From: Lathyrus oleraceus
Lineage: Eukaryota > Streptophyta > Magnoliopsida > Fabales > Fabaceae
NCBI RefSeq assembly: GCF_024323335.1
Contig: NC_066581.1
Location: forward strand, 33,724,699-33,788,698
Length of the DNA stretch: 64,000 bases
Reading direction: 5' to 3'
Below are positions 1 to 11,239 of the stretch, one piece after another; positions within the stretch are counted from its first letter, which is position 1; each line of letters opens with the position of its first letter. The notes under the pieces are model-generated. The model was given only the letters and a program-made list of their open reading frames with translations, searched no databases and had not been told where the DNA came from. The position numbers and the translations under genes were made by a program.

Positions 1-2
1 TT

Positions 3-1087
3 TCTTCTGTTGGCCTGAGTGGCGTTGTGAACGAAGAATGTGATGAGATGCTGAGGCTCATCAAAAAGAGTGAGTACAACGTTGTAGACCAGCTTCTACA
101 AACGCCGTCCAAAATCTCTGTATTATCTTTGCTGCTGAATTCAGAACCCCATAGGGAGGCTCTGCAGAAAGTTTTGGATCTGGCTTATGTTGATCATGAT
201 GGCACTATAGAACAGTTCGACAGTATAGTTGCAAACATCACTGCTTGCAACACTTTGAGTTTCTGTGACGCTGATCTCCCTGAGGAGGGAAGAGACCACA
301 ACATGGCTTTACATATTTCCATGAATTGCAAGTCTGATGCCATGTCCAACGTGCTGGTGGACACTGGATCATCTTTGAATGTATTGCCAAAGACCACACT
401 CTCTCGATTGTCATATCAGGGTCCTCCTATGAGGCAGAGTGGTGTTGTTGTGAAAGCTTTTGATGGGTCGCGTAAGACTGTGATTGGGGAAGTTGATCTC
501 CCAATCAAGATTGGACCTAGTGATTTCCAAGTTACCTTCCAGGTAATGGATATCCACCCATCATATAGTTGTCTCCTTGGTAGACCATGGGTTCACGAGG
601 CTGGCACCGTGACATCCACCCTACACCAGAAGCTGAAATTCGTGAAGAATAAGAAACTGGTTGTGGTAGGGGGAGAAAAGGCTCTCCTGGTTAGCCACTT
701 GTCTTCTTTCTCCTATATTGACGCTGAGGATGAAGTTGGAACCCCGTTCCAAGATTTGTCTATTGATGAACCAATTGAGAAGAAGTCTCCTTCATTTGCT
801 TCCTACCGTGATGCGAAGCTGGCCATTGAATGTGGTGCAGTTGCTGGTTTGGGGAAGATGATTGAGCTTGAAGACAACAGATCCCGGGTTGGCATTGGCT
901 ATTCTTCTGGGGCATTCAACGAGCAAGGGTTGTTCAAGAGTGGGGGATTCATCCATGCTGATCAACCTGAAGAGGCTGCTGCTATCTTGGAAGAGGATGC
1001 AGAGGATTTGAGCAACTTCATCATCCCTGGTGGAGTCTGCCATAATTGGGTCGCTGTAGATGTTCCTACAGTCATCCATAGATCAGA
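3..1087 (+). CDS. Ogre-A gag-pro, 3' part of exon 1 (aspartic protease)
   Basis: Open from the first bases of the window, so this is the 3' portion of a longer gag-pro reading frame. It covers the retroviral-type aspartic protease, which cleaves the Gag-Pol polyprotein inside the retroelement particle. The catalytic motif VDTGSS is seen with its Asp codon at 360-362, followed by the usual hydrophobic strand and a second half ending in a CLLGRPW segment. The frame runs into TAA at 1089-1091. A GT donor at 1088-1089 lies one base inside the last sense codon (GAG), so splicing to 1355 restores the same codon and removes the stop. The minus-strand copy in Ogre-B (19935-23239) is closely related. 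No break is seen in this part. Confidence 0.85.
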
Positions 1088-1354
1088 GTAATGGTTCACT
1101 TTGTTTAAAACCCTTCTCCCATGCCAAAAGGAGAAGTGATGACATTGTTGGCAGCATATATACAATGATGTTTTCATTCAATTAATGCATTGTTAAACAT
1201 TTGTTTTTCCATTTGTTTTCACTTTTTGCTTTTGCATGAAATCAGTGATCACAAAAAACCATAAAAACAAGAATAAAAGCAAACATTTTTCATCTGCATA
1301 ATGATTTGCTTGTTTAAATTCTAAAGTTTTTTATTAACCAAAATCATTATGCAG
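1088..1354 (+). other. Ogre-A intron between protease and RT
   Basis: A 267-bp AT-rich interval between two coding segments. It starts with GTAATGG and ends with TTATGCAG, matching the plant GT-AG rule, with T-rich tracts before the acceptor. Joining base 1087 to 1355 keeps the frame (a Glu codon is split 2+1). The stop TAA lies within the first bases of the intron, so unspliced RNA would give Gag-Pro only and spliced RNA Gag-Pro-Pol. The equivalent 269-bp interval is present in Ogre-B (19666-19934). A spliceable intron at this place is an established Ogre feature; splicing here is inferred. Confidence 0.85.
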
Positions 1355-3833
1355 GTTGATCCTAAAACCCATTGAACATAATGATCCAACGCCATCTCCC
1401 AATTTTGAATCCCCTGTATTCGAGGCAGAGGAAGATGATGTTGAAGGGATTCCTGATGAGATTTCCCGTCTCCTTGAGCACGAGAAGAAGATCATTCAGC
1501 CGCACCTTGAAGATCTGGAAACAGTCAACTTGGGGTCTGAGGATTGTGTTCGTATGGTGAAGATTGGGGCACTTCTTGAAGAGTCTGTCAAGAAGAGATT
1601 GATTGAGTTGTTACGAGAATATTCCGATATCTTCGCTTGGTCATATGAAGACATGCCGGGTCTAGATACAGATATTGTGCAACATTTCCTGCCTTTGAAG
1701 CCTGAGTGCGTGCCTGTAAAGCAGAAGCTCAGAAGAACTCATCCAGATATGGCAGTGAAGATCAAAGAGGAAGTTCAGAAGCAAATTGATGCAGGGTTTC
1801 TGGTGACTTCTACATATCCTCTATGGGTGGCCAATATTGTGCCTGTGCCTAAGAAGGACGGAAAAGTCCGTATGTGTGTTGATTACAGAGATTTGAATAA
1901 AGCTAGTCCGAAAGATGATTTTCCTCTACCACACATTGATATGTTGGTAGATAATACAGCTAAATTCAAAGTCTTTTCCTTTATGGACGGATTTTCCGGA
2001 TATAATCAAATCAAGATGGCACCCGAGGATATGGAGAAGACAACATTCATCACACCTTGGGGAACATTCTGTTATCGAGTGATGCCCTTCGGTTTGAAGA
2101 ACGCCGGAGCCACGTATCAACGAGCTATGACTACCTTGTTTCATGATATGATGCACAAGGAGATAGAGGTCTATGTTGATGATATGATTGCTAAGTCCCG
2201 AACGGAAGTTGAGCATGTTGAGCATTTGTTGAAGCTTTTTCAACGTCTGAGGAAGTTTAGACTTCGCCTGAATCCGAACAAATGTACATTTGGAGTCCGT
2301 TCCGGCAAGTTGTTGGGTTTTGTTGTCAGCGAGAGAGGTATTGAAGTTGATCCTGCGAAGGTCAAAGCAATACAAGAGATGCCTGCACCCAAAACTGAGA
2401 AGCAAGTCTGAGGTTTTCTTGGCCGCTTGAACTACATTTCCAGATTTATATCCCACATGACTGCCACATGTGCGCCGATATTCAAGCTCCTTCGAAAAGA
2501 TCAGTCTCATGATTGGACCGAGGATTGCCAGAAAGCTTTCGACAGTGTCAAAGAGTATCTGTCTGAACCTCCGATCGTGTCTCCGCCTGTGGAAGGAAGA
2601 CCTCTAATTATGTATCTGACTGTTCTTGAAGACTCGATGGGTTGTGTACTCGGTCAACAAGATGAATCAGGGAAGAAAGAATCTGCTATCTACTACCTCA
2701 GTAAGAAGTTTACTGATTGTGAGTCTCGATACTCTATGCTTGAGAAGACGTGTTGTGCTTTGGCTTGGGCTGCTAAGCGTTTGCGCCAGTACATGATAAA
2801 TCATACCACTTGGTTGATATCCAGAATGGATCCAATTAAGTATATTTTCGAGAAGCCTGCTTTAACTGGGAGGATTGCCCGTTGGCAGATGTTGTTGTCT
2901 GAGTATGATATCGAGTATCGAGCTCAGAAAGCTATCAAAGGTAGTATCTTGGTTGACCATTTAGCGCACCAGCCGATTGAAGATCATCAGTCAGTTCAGT
3001 ATGACTTCCCTGATGAGGAAATTCTGTACTTGAAAATGAAAGATTGTGATGAGCCTACACTTGATGAAGGTCCGGAACCTGGTTCCAGGTGGACGATGGT
3101 GTTTGATGGCGCTGTAAATCAGTACGAAAATGGAATTGGGGCAGTGATCATTACTCCTCATGGCACACATATTCCGCTTACAACAAGGCTAACTTTCAAA
3201 TGCACGAATAATATGGCTGAGTATGAGGCATGTATTATGGGACTGGAAGAATGTATTGATTTGAGAATCAAGCATCTTGATGTGTATGGTGATTCGGCCC
3301 TAGTTGTTAATCAGATCAAGGGTGAATGGGAGACGAATCAGCCAGGTCTCATTCCGTATAGAGATTATGCAAGAAGGATTGCAACATTCTTTACAGAAGT
3401 TGATTTTCATCATATTCCTCGAGAGAATAATCGGATGGCAGATGCGCTTGCTACGCTTGCTTCCATGATTGTGGTGAAGTATTGGAATGAAGTTCCCAAC
3501 ATTGTCGTGATGCGCTTGGATAGACCAGCTCACGTGTTTGCAGTAGAAGAAGTGAATGATGACAAGCCTTGGTATTTTGATATCAAGAATTTCCTCCAGA
3601 ACCAGGTATACCCGCCTGGGGCATCTGTGAAAGATAGGAAAACTTTGAGAAGATTGTCAGGCAGTTTCTACCTCAGTGGTGAAGTGCTGTATAAGAGAAA
3701 TTTTGACATGGTTTTGCTCAGATGCGTAGATAGACACGAAGCAAACCTGTTGATGATTGAGGTCCATGAGGGTTCATTCGGTGCTCATTCCAATGGACAT
3801 GCCATGGCTAGAAAGATGTTGAGAGCAGGCTAC
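1355..3833 (+). pseudogene. Ogre-A pol 5' half: RT, RNase H, second RNase H, start of integrase (one nonsense codon)
   Basis: Encodes reverse transcriptase with the palm motif YVDD at 2172-2183. Next comes a first RNase H-like domain, a linker, and a second RNase H (about 3090-3480) with the signatures FDGAVN, NNMAEYEA, YGDSALVVNQ and ADALATLASM, which supply the acidic residues. The first RNase H lacks the TDAS aspartate found in ordinary Ty3 elements; the active one is probably the archaeal-type copy, as known for the Tat lineage. At 2409-2411 TGA replaces the arginine codon (CGA) found in the Ogre-B copy, in the same frame, so pol is interrupted. The integrase zinc domain begins near 3745 and is split at 3833 by Ogre-B. 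Confidence 0.9.
3829..3833. repeat. Target site duplication GCTAC, left copy (Ogre-B into Ogre-A)
   Basis: GCTAC immediately precedes the TGTAGCGG terminus of Ogre-B and recurs at 25472-25476 directly after its CTTACA terminus. Removing the insertion and one copy restores the Ogre-A integrase reading frame. Confidence 0.95.
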
Positions 3834-4833
3834 TGTAGCGGTGTATTCGTCGCTATATGATTTATCGATTAAACCATAAGCAATGTATACAATGAATCGA
3901 GTCGCCACCGCACTTTTATTTATCCTAAGGACTGGTTAAAAAGCGAACAAAAACCTAAGAAGTATTACACGTAGAAAACCAATAAAAAGATCAGAGAATC
4001 TGGGTAAGGGGTAATTACGCAATGGGAAGGTGTTAGGCACCCATCACGTCCTAGGTACTCCTAGGGAGCCCTTTTCACACTTGTTGTATAAGAAAATGTT
4101 TATTTGTTTTGACATATTGTGCAAACATGAATGGGAAGATGAGAAAAGAATGTACAAGTTAATTATTTTTGTGTTCGAACGGATGAACCCGTTGCCTACG
4201 TACCTCCCATCAAAGGTAAGGATCAAAACGCCGTAGTTCGGCTAAAAGATTCCCAAAAATTAGTGAGTTCATTTTAAAACACAAGCACTAAGGCTTTTCA
4301 TTACCAATGGGAGAAAACTCAACCAACATCAACAATCCACCATGCGAGGACGGCTTCAACATACTAGTGAGGGGTTAACCCTATAATAAGTATGGAAGAC
4401 TTACAATCAACTCACTAAGGATAAGGTAAGATTTACATCAACCGCTATGGTAATTAAAACCTAAGGCTAATGCATGAAAACATATTAACAATGGACAAAG
4501 CCAAAACAATTGAATGGGTGAGGTTAATTGATTATGATTATTCACAAAATATGGTCAAGGTACGATTAAGATTGATTCAAAGAAGTGCTATGAAATGTGA
4601 AGTTTGAAAAGTCAAGGACTTATGGTCCAGGTTTCTAATTTGAAAAGACATGAAGATGTTTGCACAACAAGTCAAAGTTTTTGAAAGCAAAGTGTGAAAA
4701 GGTTTAGGACAAAGAGGGTATGGATGATGGAATGTAAAACTTCTTAGAAAGGTTCACCTCTTGAAATCATATAGAAGATGATTCAAGTGTGTCCTTAGGA
4801 ATAAGGCAACAAAGCAAGTAAATAAAAGCAATG

Positions 4834-5110
4834 TGATACCGGATGCCATCAATGGACTTATACCAATCTCACAAACAAAAGCGGATATCGGATACCAATA
4901 AATGGGTTTACACCAATCTCCTAAGGACAATACAATGATACCGGATGCCATCAATGGTCTCATACCAATCTCACAAAGCAAAAGCGGATATCGGATACCA
5001 ATAAATGGGTTTACACCAACCTCCTAAGGTAAAACAAAACTTGGATGTCAGATGCCAATCTATCTGGACTTATACCAACCTCCAAGGGATGATCATAGGA
5101 ATACAAACGC
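4834..5110 (-). repeat. Tandem subrepeats inside the Ogre-B LTR
   Basis: Units of about 45-60 bp alternate between ATACCGGATGCCATCAATGG and GGATACCAATAAATGGG variants, separated by CACCAATCTCCTAAGG-like spacers. About four to five units are present. The same region of the Ogre-A LTR (35590-36000) has more units, so copy number differs between elements. Confidence 0.8.
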
Positions 5111-5338
5111 CAACAACATGGACTTATACTTGCATCCTCACGTACAACAAACAAACAAGCATTAAGCAATGGACATGAGTGACCAAGTGAAATGGTCTTA
5201 CACTCTATCCCTTCCAAATCCTAGGAACAAAGGCCAAAGAACATGGTCTTGCAATTATCCTCAATGGGTAAACTCAACTATAAATCACAAAGATATGCAA
5301 TGATGATCATGCAATAATGAACAATCAATGATGATAAG

Positions 5339-7302
5339 TGTAACACCCTTCTAAAATACCCCAAATATTTAATTAAAACAACAAATATATATCAGAGTAG
5401 ATATGCAATTAAGGGTGTCACACAATCACTTCACACCATTCGTCAGAATAACTGTCATGCTCTTTTATTAATTCAAAACATAAGCATTTGCATAATACGC
5501 AGCGGATAGAAATCTCATCAATCATTGTAAAACATGTAACACATTACATGTAAAATGGTTCAACAACCAACAATAAAACAATTAAAACATCCCATCCCGA
5601 TGTTACATCTATCAGAGCATGACCCACTAAGGAACTACACTAGACTCCAAGCACTAGCTCCTACTCAATCATTGCTCGTTACCTGAAACATAGTTGTAAG
5701 GGTGAGTTCCTCAATCGATATAATAAGCATTATAAAATATCATGTAATGCTAAGTAATTTAACACATATCATCACCCTAATCAGATCACACATATTCGGC
5801 AACGGCAATATCAACTCATAATCATCATCATCATCATACTCAAACTCGACACAACCATAAAACACACGTATAATATTGGAATACATCCATTCATATTATA
5901 CGCCATACATACATACATTATGCAATGAGACTCCATGCATGCGGTACCGACTATTCGTGAACATATAGTTCAACCTCACCGACCAAATCCAGGTACGGCT
6001 ACCAAGCTCACTAGTCCCACTCATTTGAGACCTAGTGACTCACTCACTAATTCCTCACCATGGGAATTAGCTACCACCCCAAGGGCTATGATATGCACAC
6101 TAATCACCTAGCATGCAAACATCAACAACAATCCACAATACTAACTCACTAATTCCTCACCATGGGAATTAGCTACCACCATAAAGGCCACAATATGCAA
6201 GCTAAATCACTTAGTCATGCAAACATCAACAATCATCCACAATGGACATATGCTCACACTCTAAGCCATAAACAGTCCATTCATAATTTCATACACAATA
6301 GATACATTCACAACATTATGCATACCATCATAATCAATCACGGTATTAGCACACTCTACTAATACCTATACTACTCAAAACAACGGGAAATGATCCCTAC
6401 TCTATCATACCTCAGCTAAATTACATTATTCAGCTGAACAACCAAAAACTGCACAACAACAGCACAGAAAAATCACAATCCTGCCCATACGCGTATTGCC
6501 TAGTCCCATACGCGTATGGCCCAATTCTCAGCCAATTCCATACGCGTACCACCTATCTCATACGCGTATGCTACGCGTACCACTTCCCCATACGCGTACC
6601 AACAGAGACCAAACCACGTTCAAAACATCATCTTCCTCATCCATACGCGTAATGCCTAGTGCCATACGCGTACCAGACCATCTCATACGCGTATTGCCTA
6701 GTGCCATACGCGTATGACCAGAAACCAAATTTCCAGATCTGCTATGGTCTTCTCTGCTACGAGATCTACCAATTCCAACCTCCTACAATCCAATTTTTCA
6801 CAGTAATCGTTCATATCATCTAACACGAATCATACCCTATTCAATTTCACCAATTCTAACATTTTTACATCTAATTCCTACGAATTCCTCTCAATCATAA
6901 TCCAATTTCGTTCATCCAAAAGTTCACAATTTCATCATGCATCATTCCGAATAGAGTCAAATCAATGGTCTATCACTACCCACTACATGTTATCCCATAA
7001 TACCCATTAATCGACGATAAACCCCCCTTACCTGAGTTAATCCGACAAATCCTGCAGCTTCAAGCTCTTCCTCTCTCCAACCCTTGTTCTCTGGTTCTCT
7101 TTGCCCTTTTTCCACTTTTCTGCCCCTTTTTCCTTTTCACGTGAAAAATAAACCTTTTTACTAAATGGGACCTTTTCTAAATTCCAACTTTTATTCCAAT
7201 AAAATAATAATCCAAGAATAATAATTCCAATTATTTAATTAAATTAATAAATATATTATTAACTTAAATTAAATAATTATATTGTTTTATCGGGGTGTTA
7301 CA
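5339..7302 (-). mobile_element. Solo LTR of another LTR-retrotransposon family, nested in the Ogre-B LTR
   Basis: A 1,964-bp segment with termini TGTAACACCC and GGGTGTTACA and flanking duplications ATAAG (5334-5338 and 7303-7307). The undisrupted site is visible in the Ogre-A LTR near 35335-35350 (reverse strand), confirming an insertion. There is no coding sequence, PBS or second LTR, so it is a solo LTR left by LTR-LTR recombination. On the minus strand it begins TGTAACACCCCGATAAAAC, a start common in plant Ty3/gypsy chromoviruses. A leader-like stretch with a CAGGTAAGG donor-like site near 7030 also favours the minus orientation. The family is not firmly recognised. Confidence 0.9.
6484..6718. 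repeat. Cluster of about ten TACGCGTA palindromes in the solo LTR
   Basis: The self-complementary core CATACGCGTATG, or close variants ending TACC, TATTG or TAATG, occurs about ten times in 235 bp with irregular 20-50 bp spacing. Spacers repeat words such as TTGCCTAGTG. The local CpG and palindrome density is unlike the surrounding AT-rich DNA. Confidence 0.85.
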
Positions 7303-7439
7303 ATAAGTGCACAAAGGCATGCAAATAAACATGTACAAATGCAACAGGCAATCAATCAAGCAAAGTTATTTAGCACTCACTATAACCAAACAAATAGGCT
7401 CAATCAAAGGGTTAGACTTAAAAGTCAACTGGAATAGGG

Positions 7440-7913
7440 TCAATGGTGCTCTTAACCTTGACATTGAGAGCCAAGGTGAAGCAGATGAAAGGATATGAGG
7501 GGTGTGCCTCATCACTCTTATCCCTGGTCAGGGAGAGCATTGAATATCAGAAGGTGTGGGAGTTCAGAAAGATGGAACTCTCTCCACAAGTTAGACTCGA
7601 TAGATCTTGGGTTTTTTACTCACTATGCATCAACACATGTGGTGTGAGCAAGGTGAGTGACTCACAGAATAGTAGGAGATAGGCTACATATCTCTTTTGT
7701 CTACCAATTGCCTCACATGAGGTCTTTACCTGCTTGGGGACAAAGTTAAACAATCACAAACATTGCCTCTTAAGGAGGACTTCAGACAGTTGCCTGGCTA
7801 AATAACAAGCCAGGTCTTCCAGACTACATGGAGACAAGAGAGTCTACCTCAATGCTTAAGCAAAGCAAAGCAATAGCAAGTTCTCAAAGGAACTAAAGCG
7901 ACTATGGTACCTG
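7440..7913 (-). promoter_or_regulatory. Conserved LTR block shared by both Ogre subfamilies (Ogre-B copy)
   Basis: About 470 bp that align well with 34742-35215 (Ogre-A, plus), 49120-49621 and 61940-62442 (Ogre-C LTRs), although the LTR sequence on either side does not. On the sense strand it opens with a CAG/GTAC donor-like site (7913-7910). It also holds an AGTTC...GAACT inverted repeat, a CCTGGC...GCCAGG hairpin and a CCTC-CTTAA-GAGG hairpin. It is probably part of the transcribed leader (R/U5). The function is inferred. Confidence 0.6.
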
Positions 7914-10095
7914 AAATCAATCAAATATAATCAGAATCCCAATCACAAAGTCAAAACAGACAAGTTATGAACCAACAGTCAACACAATCAATCACACGTG
8001 CAAAGCACAAACTCAAAGCAAATGAGTTAACATCCTACAAAATAAAACAAGTTAGTTCATCACAATCAATTAAACCAAACTCAATCAACTTGAATTAAAC
8101 TCCTTAAAGCAATTGCTTCTTTAACCTGAAAAAACAACTCAAATGTGAGAAGTAAGACCACTAGGACAAGCCTAGGGTCAAAAGGAGGTGAAAAATTCAA
8201 AACAGCAAGTGAAAATTGATCAAAATCAAGATTTATCCAACAATAATAGAATCCAATTGGTCTCACATCCAAACTATGCACCAAATCCATTTCATACACA
8301 AAACATGTCAAACTATGCACTTTGGAATCACATTGGAGCTAACAGAATGATCACACTCAAACCAATACCAAAATAGCTCAATAAATTCCCAGAAAATTTC
8401 AGCTTAAACAGAACACATTCAATGAGCAACATATCAAATTTCATGCTATTTGGACCAGAGGAAGTATGGGAATTAAATCATGAAGTCATGGTATGCAAAA
8501 ATGAGCTCAAACTAGGCCACAAATGATGTATCAACTTTAGGCAAGTGTAAAACAGAAATGACATAAGATAAATGAGTCACTCCAAAGCCAAAATGAAGTT
8601 AGACATGCTAAGACTCAATCCACAAAATTTCAGCTTCATATGATAAGGCATGAGAATTTCACAAGTCATGTAAGATGATCACTCAAGAAAATCCCAAAAA
8701 TGACTAAACAGCAAAATAAAATCCCAATCAAATAGGAAATTGATCAACAAATCCTACAAAAAATCATGCTCAAACTAGACATACAAATGTAATCACATGC
8801 AAAATTCCAGAGTAATTGGCATAACCTAAGCATGGAAACAAAATTCAAGAAGTTGAACAAAACCTAGTATGTACACATTGTCACACTGATGAAGATCACA
8901 TCATATCTCCTAATCCAGAAATGCAAAATTAGCAAAACATATACCAAAATCACCAGGAAAGAGTCTAGATCATGCATATAAAATTTCAAGCATTTTGGAG
9001 CAGGCATCAAGATTTCATGAATGAAATGGCAAAACATATACACAAAGCATACATGATCAAAGTCTCTAGACAAAATTAAAAATCAACCAAGCACAACTTT
9101 TGCTATCATGCCTAAAAAAAACTAGAGAGAATTTGGAGATGAATGCAAAAATCCTCACTCAATTTGGATCATCCATGAATCATTTGTGAATTTTTGAAGA
9201 TTGATGAGAAAATGAAATAATTATTTAAGAGTTTAAATGAAATAAAATGGCGCCAGTGGCAATTTTGTAAATATGTGAAGACAGGGGCGAAACGCCCCGT
9301 TTTATTAACGGAGCTGTCATCATGTGAGTGGCCAGCGCACGCGGGAAACATGAATTCAAACACAAATCATGGCAAAACGGATCAAACTGAAGCCTGGAAA
9401 CAGATTCAAGCGTGTTCATACAAGTTCATCCACATTCATCATCATCAAGAACAAATTCATACGAAAATGAGCAAATCGTATATGGATGGACTCGTTTTTC
9501 AACAAGGATCACAAATATCATCATGATTTTATCCAGAACTCAACATACAAAAAGATACGATCAAGAACAGTTTTGACATCCAAACTTTGAATCCAGATTT
9601 CTCCATGATTACTCAATGAATTTGCACGATTCGAATTGCATTCTACTCTATGTTGCACGCTCTACCTAAGCCACATATCAATTCTAGCAATTAGAGGATT
9701 TGGATTTTTACCTCTTGATGGAGCTGCTGTTGAAATCGAGCTCTTCAGGTCCAAATGGTGCGAAACAGATAGCCTATAGTGAGGCAGGAGGTGAATAGAG
9801 GTGGTTGTTCAGCTCAGAAATGCTTGGATAATGGTGAATTCTCAAACTGCCATGCGAGCTCAAGGTTGCAACAGTTGGATTTCTTCAAGATTCTTCCAGT
9901 GCTAGCTTCGAACAGTTCTTCCAATCCACCTGCAGATGAAGATCAGTACAACAAGAAGCAGAAAGAATCAAGAAATTCGATCCAAAAGGTGAAAAAAGTG
10001 TGAAGAGAATTTGAGAGAATTGAGAGAATTTGAGAATTTTGTGAGTTTGATCTGAGATTGTGAATGTGGATCTGAACTTTCTGTTATGATTAGGC

Positions 10096-10102
10096 TCTTA
10101 TA
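10096..10102 (-). promoter_or_regulatory. TATA-like box in the Ogre-B LTR
   Basis: The minus strand reads ...GACTATAAGAGCCTAATCAT. The following CCTAATCATAACAG is also found just after the TATATATT of the Ogre-A LTR (32526), so the two sites are at homologous positions. This supports a promoter, with transcription starting shortly downstream. Start site not determined. Confidence 0.45.
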
Positions 10103-11239
10103 GTCTTGTTAATCCAATGCCTTAATCACGATTAGCACAAATGGGAAGTGATTAGCAAGTTGCACATGTTATGCATTTTGGCCAAATTGCCCTTTTGCAC
10201 TTAGAACCAATGGAACAGTAAATTCTCCTTTGAAGCAAGTCACAAATCATGTTTAGAAGCTATTCAAATTGGTTTGGCATGAAAATTCCAAGTATTTTTG
10301 AAAATGGCCTTTTTTCCCACCAAAATTTAATTAGTTCACTTGAAAAATGACCTTTTTATGTGAAAGTTTTTGATGAAATATGATGATGGATTTGGATAGT
10401 ACACATCAAATGTGATTTGCTCAAAAAAGAATCACCCAAATTGGCCAAATGGTTTGAAAGTTATGCCACTTTGAAATTCCAAAATTCTTGAAAATGATTT
10501 GATCATAACTTGCCAACCACACATGAGAAATGAGTGTTCTTGGACTTTTTGGAAAGGTAAGATCAATCTCTTCAACTTTCATGTTGGACAAATTTTGATT
10601 TGAAGCTTTTTTGGACATGAAATCTTGAGGAGAATGACTTTACATTTTGGGCAGGTGAAAATTACAGGTCTTTACTATTTTGGGAAACTTTTTGTCTGAC
10701 CTCCAATCCTTCACTATGGATGTTTGAAATGTTATATGAGGCTTATATGGACATGACTGAGACCTTTCCAACCATCTCACACCTTCAAATCCCTGATTAA
10801 ATGCACAGTTGACCATAGTTGACTTTGCTAGGGTTTTGGTTGACTGAGCCCTGCTTTGATGAATTTCAAGCCTCTACCACTTGAGATCTTGATTCCAAAT
10901 GATACCATAACTCATATGAACTTCTTATGAATGATCATGGTGCCCAAATTCTTCAAGAATGACCACCATATATGGCTTAATGACTTGTTTTGACTGTCTT
11001 GACCTAATTGCTTCATCTGCAAGTAACAAGGTTAGATGACAATATTTTTGTACTTTTGGTTAGTAAATAAATGAAAAGTAATGATATACAAGTGCTAAAC
11101 ATGCTTGGTGATCAAGAACCACACTCACAAGATACCCACCCACTAGGAGGGAAGCAAAGGTGCACAATGATCCTTGAGGCAATGACATGATATGAGATGA
11201 TGCCATGAGGGATCTTAGGGCAAAAATTGGGGTCTTACA

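Larger units (their letters stand above)
1..3833 (+). mobile_element. Ogre-A, 5'-side fragment (Ty3/gypsy, Tat/Ogre lineage)
   Basis: Left part of a plus-strand Ogre retrotransposon whose 5' LTR, ORF1 and most of gag lie before the window. Visible in order are the protease region, a short intron, RT, RNase H, a second archaeal-type RNase H and the start of integrase. The element stops abruptly at 3833 inside the integrase zinc-binding region. It resumes at 25477 after a 21.6-kb insertion (Ogre-B) flanked by GCTAC on both sides. The pol order and the intron between protease and RT are diagnostic of Ogre elements. The two halves belong together because the reading frame continues across the duplicated target site. 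Confidence 0.95.
3834..11239 (-). repeat. Ogre-B 3' LTR (interrupted by a solo LTR)
   Basis: On the minus strand it runs from TGTAAGACCCC (11239) to the end ...CGCTACA (3834). Without the 1,964-bp insertion and its 5-bp duplication it is about 5.4 kb, comparable with the 5,631-bp LTR of Ogre-A, to which it is collinear but clearly diverged. Its first 608 bp match 24864-25471 without visible indels. The edge next to the internal region carries the purine-rich AAATAGGGGCATC just before TGTAAG, expected for the polypurine tract. It contains short tandem subrepeats (4834-5110), a TATA-like site (10096-10102) and a block shared with the other Ogre subfamily (about 7440-7913). Confidence 0.92.
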
